From Oscillospiraceae bacterium (GTDB taxonomy: Bacteria > Bacillota > Clostridia > Oscillospirales > Ruminococcaceae), in contig JAFQLH010000037.1 of NCBI GenBank assembly GCA_017396665.1, forward strand, positions 1 to 64,000: a stretch of DNA of 64,000 nt. The letters are read 5' to 3'. The notes beneath the pieces are model-generated. The model was not told where the DNA came from. It was given only the letters and a program-made list of their open reading frames with translations, and made no database searches. Position 1 is the first letter of the stretch, and each line of letters opens with the position of its first letter. Below are positions 62,000 through 64,000 of the stretch, one piece after another. A program made the translations under genes and the position numbers.

Positions 62000-63298
62000 A
62001 TGGAAAAACTAGGCGTAACCGCTTCGGAGTTATTCGTTAATAACCCTTATCGTGTACTCGGCCTTCCTGTAAATGCAACCGCCGGTGAAGTTGAAGACAG
62101 ATATGAAACTCTTATTTCTATGTGTCAGCAGGGCACAATCAACGATTTCACATCGCCTTTTGATATGCCTCACCTTCCGGCTGTAAAGAGAACTATTGAT
62201 GACATTGCTGTTGCAAAGGACAAGGTTCTCAGCAACGGTTACAGATGCTTTGCATTCTCAGACAGCGTGTATGCTTATGACCCGTCGCAGACTGACATAA
62301 ACATTCACATTGACAATATAGATTGCTACGACTGCTTCCTGAGCTGTTATATGTGGCTTATCATCCACGACAAGAACATTATGTTCAAGTCGCTGTGGTT
62401 CAAGCTTGCGAAGTACATAGACATGCTTATCTGCTCAGACCCTACTGAGTGGATGATGCTGTTTGACAGCAGATATCCTATTGATGTCTACTACAACGAC
62501 ATTGACACTATAAAGGCATTCTATTCTACCTTCTGCGAGATTATTCTTCTTCCGCTGAAGGAGCTTGTAAAGGGCTCTATGGAATGTCAGTCGGCTGTTG
62601 AAGTTCTTTCTGTAAGAATGTTCGAAGACCTTGGAACAGAGGATGACGACATTCAGACTCTTACAGAAAAGGCTGAAGAGGCTTCAAAGAACACAAAGAA
62701 GTCGGGCTCAAGAAATCCTGTAATGAAGGGCATTTCTCTGACAGAGGAATATCTTGCTGCACAGAGAAGCGCAAATGACGAGGATGATGAGGTTGAGGGC
62801 GAGTCAATCAGTCTTGTAGACAATCTTGATGAAAACAACATCTACAACGAAACCCTGATTCAGATGCTCAAGGCTAACAAGGCAAGAAACCAGGTTATCA
62901 AGGAGCTCAACACCGATGTAACCTTCGGTTCGGGAAATCTCGGAAAAGAGAAGGATGCTCATCTTTCCATGCAGGCTGTAAACACCAATGCAATGGATGA
63001 AAAGAGACTTCGTTCTCCTTATGCACTTGACGGCAAGGAGATGACTCTTGAGGAGAAGTATGCTGATGTAAACATCAACGACATGCTCAACCCTACTCTG
63101 CCTTACTCATCTGTAAGAGATGTTTTCTCAGGAGCTGAAAACACAGTTTTTGATGACCACGCATCAGCACAGAGAAGCGGACAGAAGCTGTTTGTAATAC
63201 TTCTTATCCTGTTCATTATCGGTGTGGGCGTATACTTCGGATACACCTACTGGGATGAGATTTCAGAGTTTATAAACGACAAGCTGTTTACAAAGTAA
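62000..63298 (+). CDS. J-domain-like, tail-anchored membrane protein
   Basis: A 432-aa protein. The N-terminus (NPYRVLGLPVNATAGEVEDRY, about 14-34) resembles the first helices of a DnaJ J-domain, but I see no HPD motif, so Hsp70 stimulation is doubtful. A Cys/Trp/Tyr-rich helical middle (about 85-195) follows, then a long acidic, probably disordered region, and one C-terminal membrane helix (LFVILLILFIIGVGVYFGY, about 395-415) with a short tail. It would face the cytoplasm, held by its tail. The ATG at 62000 has AAGGAGG 7 bases upstream. Function unknown. A terminator follows. Confidence 0.75.
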   Translation: MEKLGVTASELFVNNPYRVLGLPVNATAGEVEDRYETLISMCQQGTINDFTSPFDMPHLPAVKRTIDDIAVAKDKVLSNGYRCFAFSDSVYAYDPSQTDINIHIDNIDCYDCFLSCYMWLIIHDKNIMFKSLWFKLAKYIDMLICSDPTEWMMLFDSRYPIDVYYNDIDTIKAFYSTFCEIILLPLKELVKGSMECQSAVEVLSVRMFEDLGTEDDDIQTLTEKAEEASKNTKKSGSRNPVMKGISLTEEYLAAQRSANDEDDEVEGESISLVDNLDENNIYNETLIQMLKANKARNQVIKELNTDVTFGSGNLGKEKDAHLSMQAVNTNAMDEKRLRSPYALDGKEMTLEEKYADVNINDMLNPTLPYSSVRDVFSGAENTVFDDHASAQRSGQKLFVILLILFIIGVGVYFGYTYWDEISEFINDKLFTK

Positions 63299-63310
63299 CA
63301 CAAGACCATT

Positions 63311-63344
63311 CAGACACGCAGTAGCTACTGTGTGTCTGTTTTTT
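63311..63344 (+). terminator. terminator of the J-like gene
   Basis: AGACAC-GCAGTA and TACTGT-GTGTCT form a long stem followed by six T. Confidence 0.88.
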
Positions 63345-63349
63345 ATACG

Positions 63350-63390
63350 AGACAAAACACCGCACACGGAGTCATATCCGTATGCGGTGT
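63350..63390 (-). terminator. trpB terminator
   Basis: On the minus strand ACACCGCA pairs with TGCGGTGT, extended by an inner TACGGA/TCCGTG stem, and is followed by TTTTGT. It lies 18 bases after the trpB stop. Confidence 0.75.
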
Positions 63391-63407
63391 AGCTATTATC
63401 AGTCTTA

Positions 63408-64000
63408 TTATCTGATGCCGTATCTTTCGATGACGTAGTCCATATCCTTGTCGCCTCTGCCTGAGAGATTGATAAGGACAGAGCCCTTGCCCATTGTCTT
63501 TGCAAGCTTCATACCGTAAGCAACTGCGTGTGCGCTTTCGATTGCAGGGATGATACCTTCCATTCTGGAGAGCTCAAAGAATGCGTCGATTGTTTCATCG
63601 TCGGAAACAACGTCATACTTAACTCTGCCGAGGTCGTGGAGGAATGCGTGCTCAGGGCCGCTTGAAGGATAGTCAAGGCCGCTTGCAACTGAATATACAG
63701 GAGCCGGGTCGCCGTTTTCGTCCTTGAGCATAATGCTGTTGAAGCCGTGCATAATTCCCTCTTCGCCGTACTTGAGGCTTGCTGCGTGGTCGCCGAGCTT
63801 TTCGCCTCTGCCCAGAGGCTCTACGCCGTAGAGGTCAACAGGGTCATTGAGGAAGCCGGAGAACATACCCATAGCGTTTGAACCACCGCCCACGCAAGCT
63901 ACAACTGCGTCAGGAAGCTCGCCTGTCATTCCGATAAACTGCTCTCTTGCTTCGATTCCGACAACGCTCTGGAAATCACGAACCATCATCGGGAAGGGAT
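63408..64000 (-). CDS. trpB: tryptophan synthase beta chain (3' part only)
   Basis: The frame is open to the end of the window, so only about the last 197 residues are present. [26 protein letters not shown] (phosphate-binding loop of PLP), [10 protein letters not shown] and [12 protein letters not shown] are TrpB blocks. TrpB condenses indole with serine. As the stop is followed by a terminator, it is the last gene of its operon. Confidence 0.95.
   Translation of the reverse strand, partial: PFPMMVRDFQSVVGIEAREQFIGMTGELPDAVVACVGGGSNAMGMFSGFLNDPVDLYGVEPLGRGEKLGDHAASLKYGEEGIMHGFNSIMLKDENGDPAPVYSVASGLDYPSSGPEHAFLHDLGRVKYDVVSDDETIDAFFELSRMEGIIPAIESAHAVAYGMKLAKTMGKGSVLINLSGRGDKDMDYVIERYGIR

Overview
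The window reads as a chromosomal segment of a low-to-mid GC anaerobic Firmicute of the Ruminococcus/Oscillospiraceae type. This is an inference from gene content: type I pullulanase, a V-type ATPase, formate-tetrahydrofolate ligase, rubrerythrin, ferredoxin-linked indolepyruvate oxidoreductase with phenylacetate-CoA ligase, a YpeB-like protein, SigA-type promoters and strong GGAGG ribosome sites. No rRNA, tRNA, CRISPR array, transposase or prophage gene was seen. Several genes use TTG or GTG starts that are supported by their ribosome sites.

Layout. 1-472: no convincing gene, but a GGA-rich tandem repeat, a run of hairpins and a plus-strand terminator (candidate small RNA). 473-6061 (minus): likely operon of an MBL/beta-CASP nuclease, a uridine kinase-like protein, an MraY-type transferase and pullulanase. 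6240-11204 (minus): a 56-aa ferredoxin, then a tandem-ACT protein, PaaK, an HD-fold protein with a broken HD motif, IorB and IorA; this set fits interconversion of aryl acids and aryl pyruvates. 11331-13370: RecG. 13441-14954: a lipoprotein cassette whose flanks recur at 50113-52039. 15118-18686 (plus): a sodium/solute symporter and a Na/Pi cotransporter. 18770-27419 (minus): a nine-gene V-type ATPase operon. 27741-28157: a CBS protein.

28228-33157 (minus): two dynamin-family GTPases flanking an M48-like protein that has lost its zinc-binding residues. 33403-37359 (minus): PotABCD, whose PotD has an unusual C-terminal membrane helix. 37585-39543: an LTA-synthase-like enzyme. 39757-45166: a lipoprotein, a flavodoxin-fold oxidoreductase, a manganese module (yybP-ykoY-like riboswitch, mntP, MntR-type regulator), YpeB-like protein, rubrerythrin and a TraX-family protein. 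45299-50033 (minus): a zinc-ribbon membrane protein and a YfhO/GT2 pair of the kind that glycosylates cell-surface polymers. 50113-52039: the second lipoprotein-type cassette. 52374-59835 (plus): fhs, a DUF3810 protein, tsaE, tsaB, rpiB, then a zinc module (Zur-type regulator, znuA, znuC, znuB). 59979-61823 (minus): cyclophilin and two uncharacterised proteins. 62000-63298: a J-domain-like tail-anchored protein. 63408-64000: the C-terminal part of trpB, running off the window.

The strongest leads for something undescribed are (a) the pair of cassettes with a near-identical 141-bp promoter-upstream element and identical terminators but diverged genes between, and (b) the dynamin / pseudo-M48 / dynamin operon.
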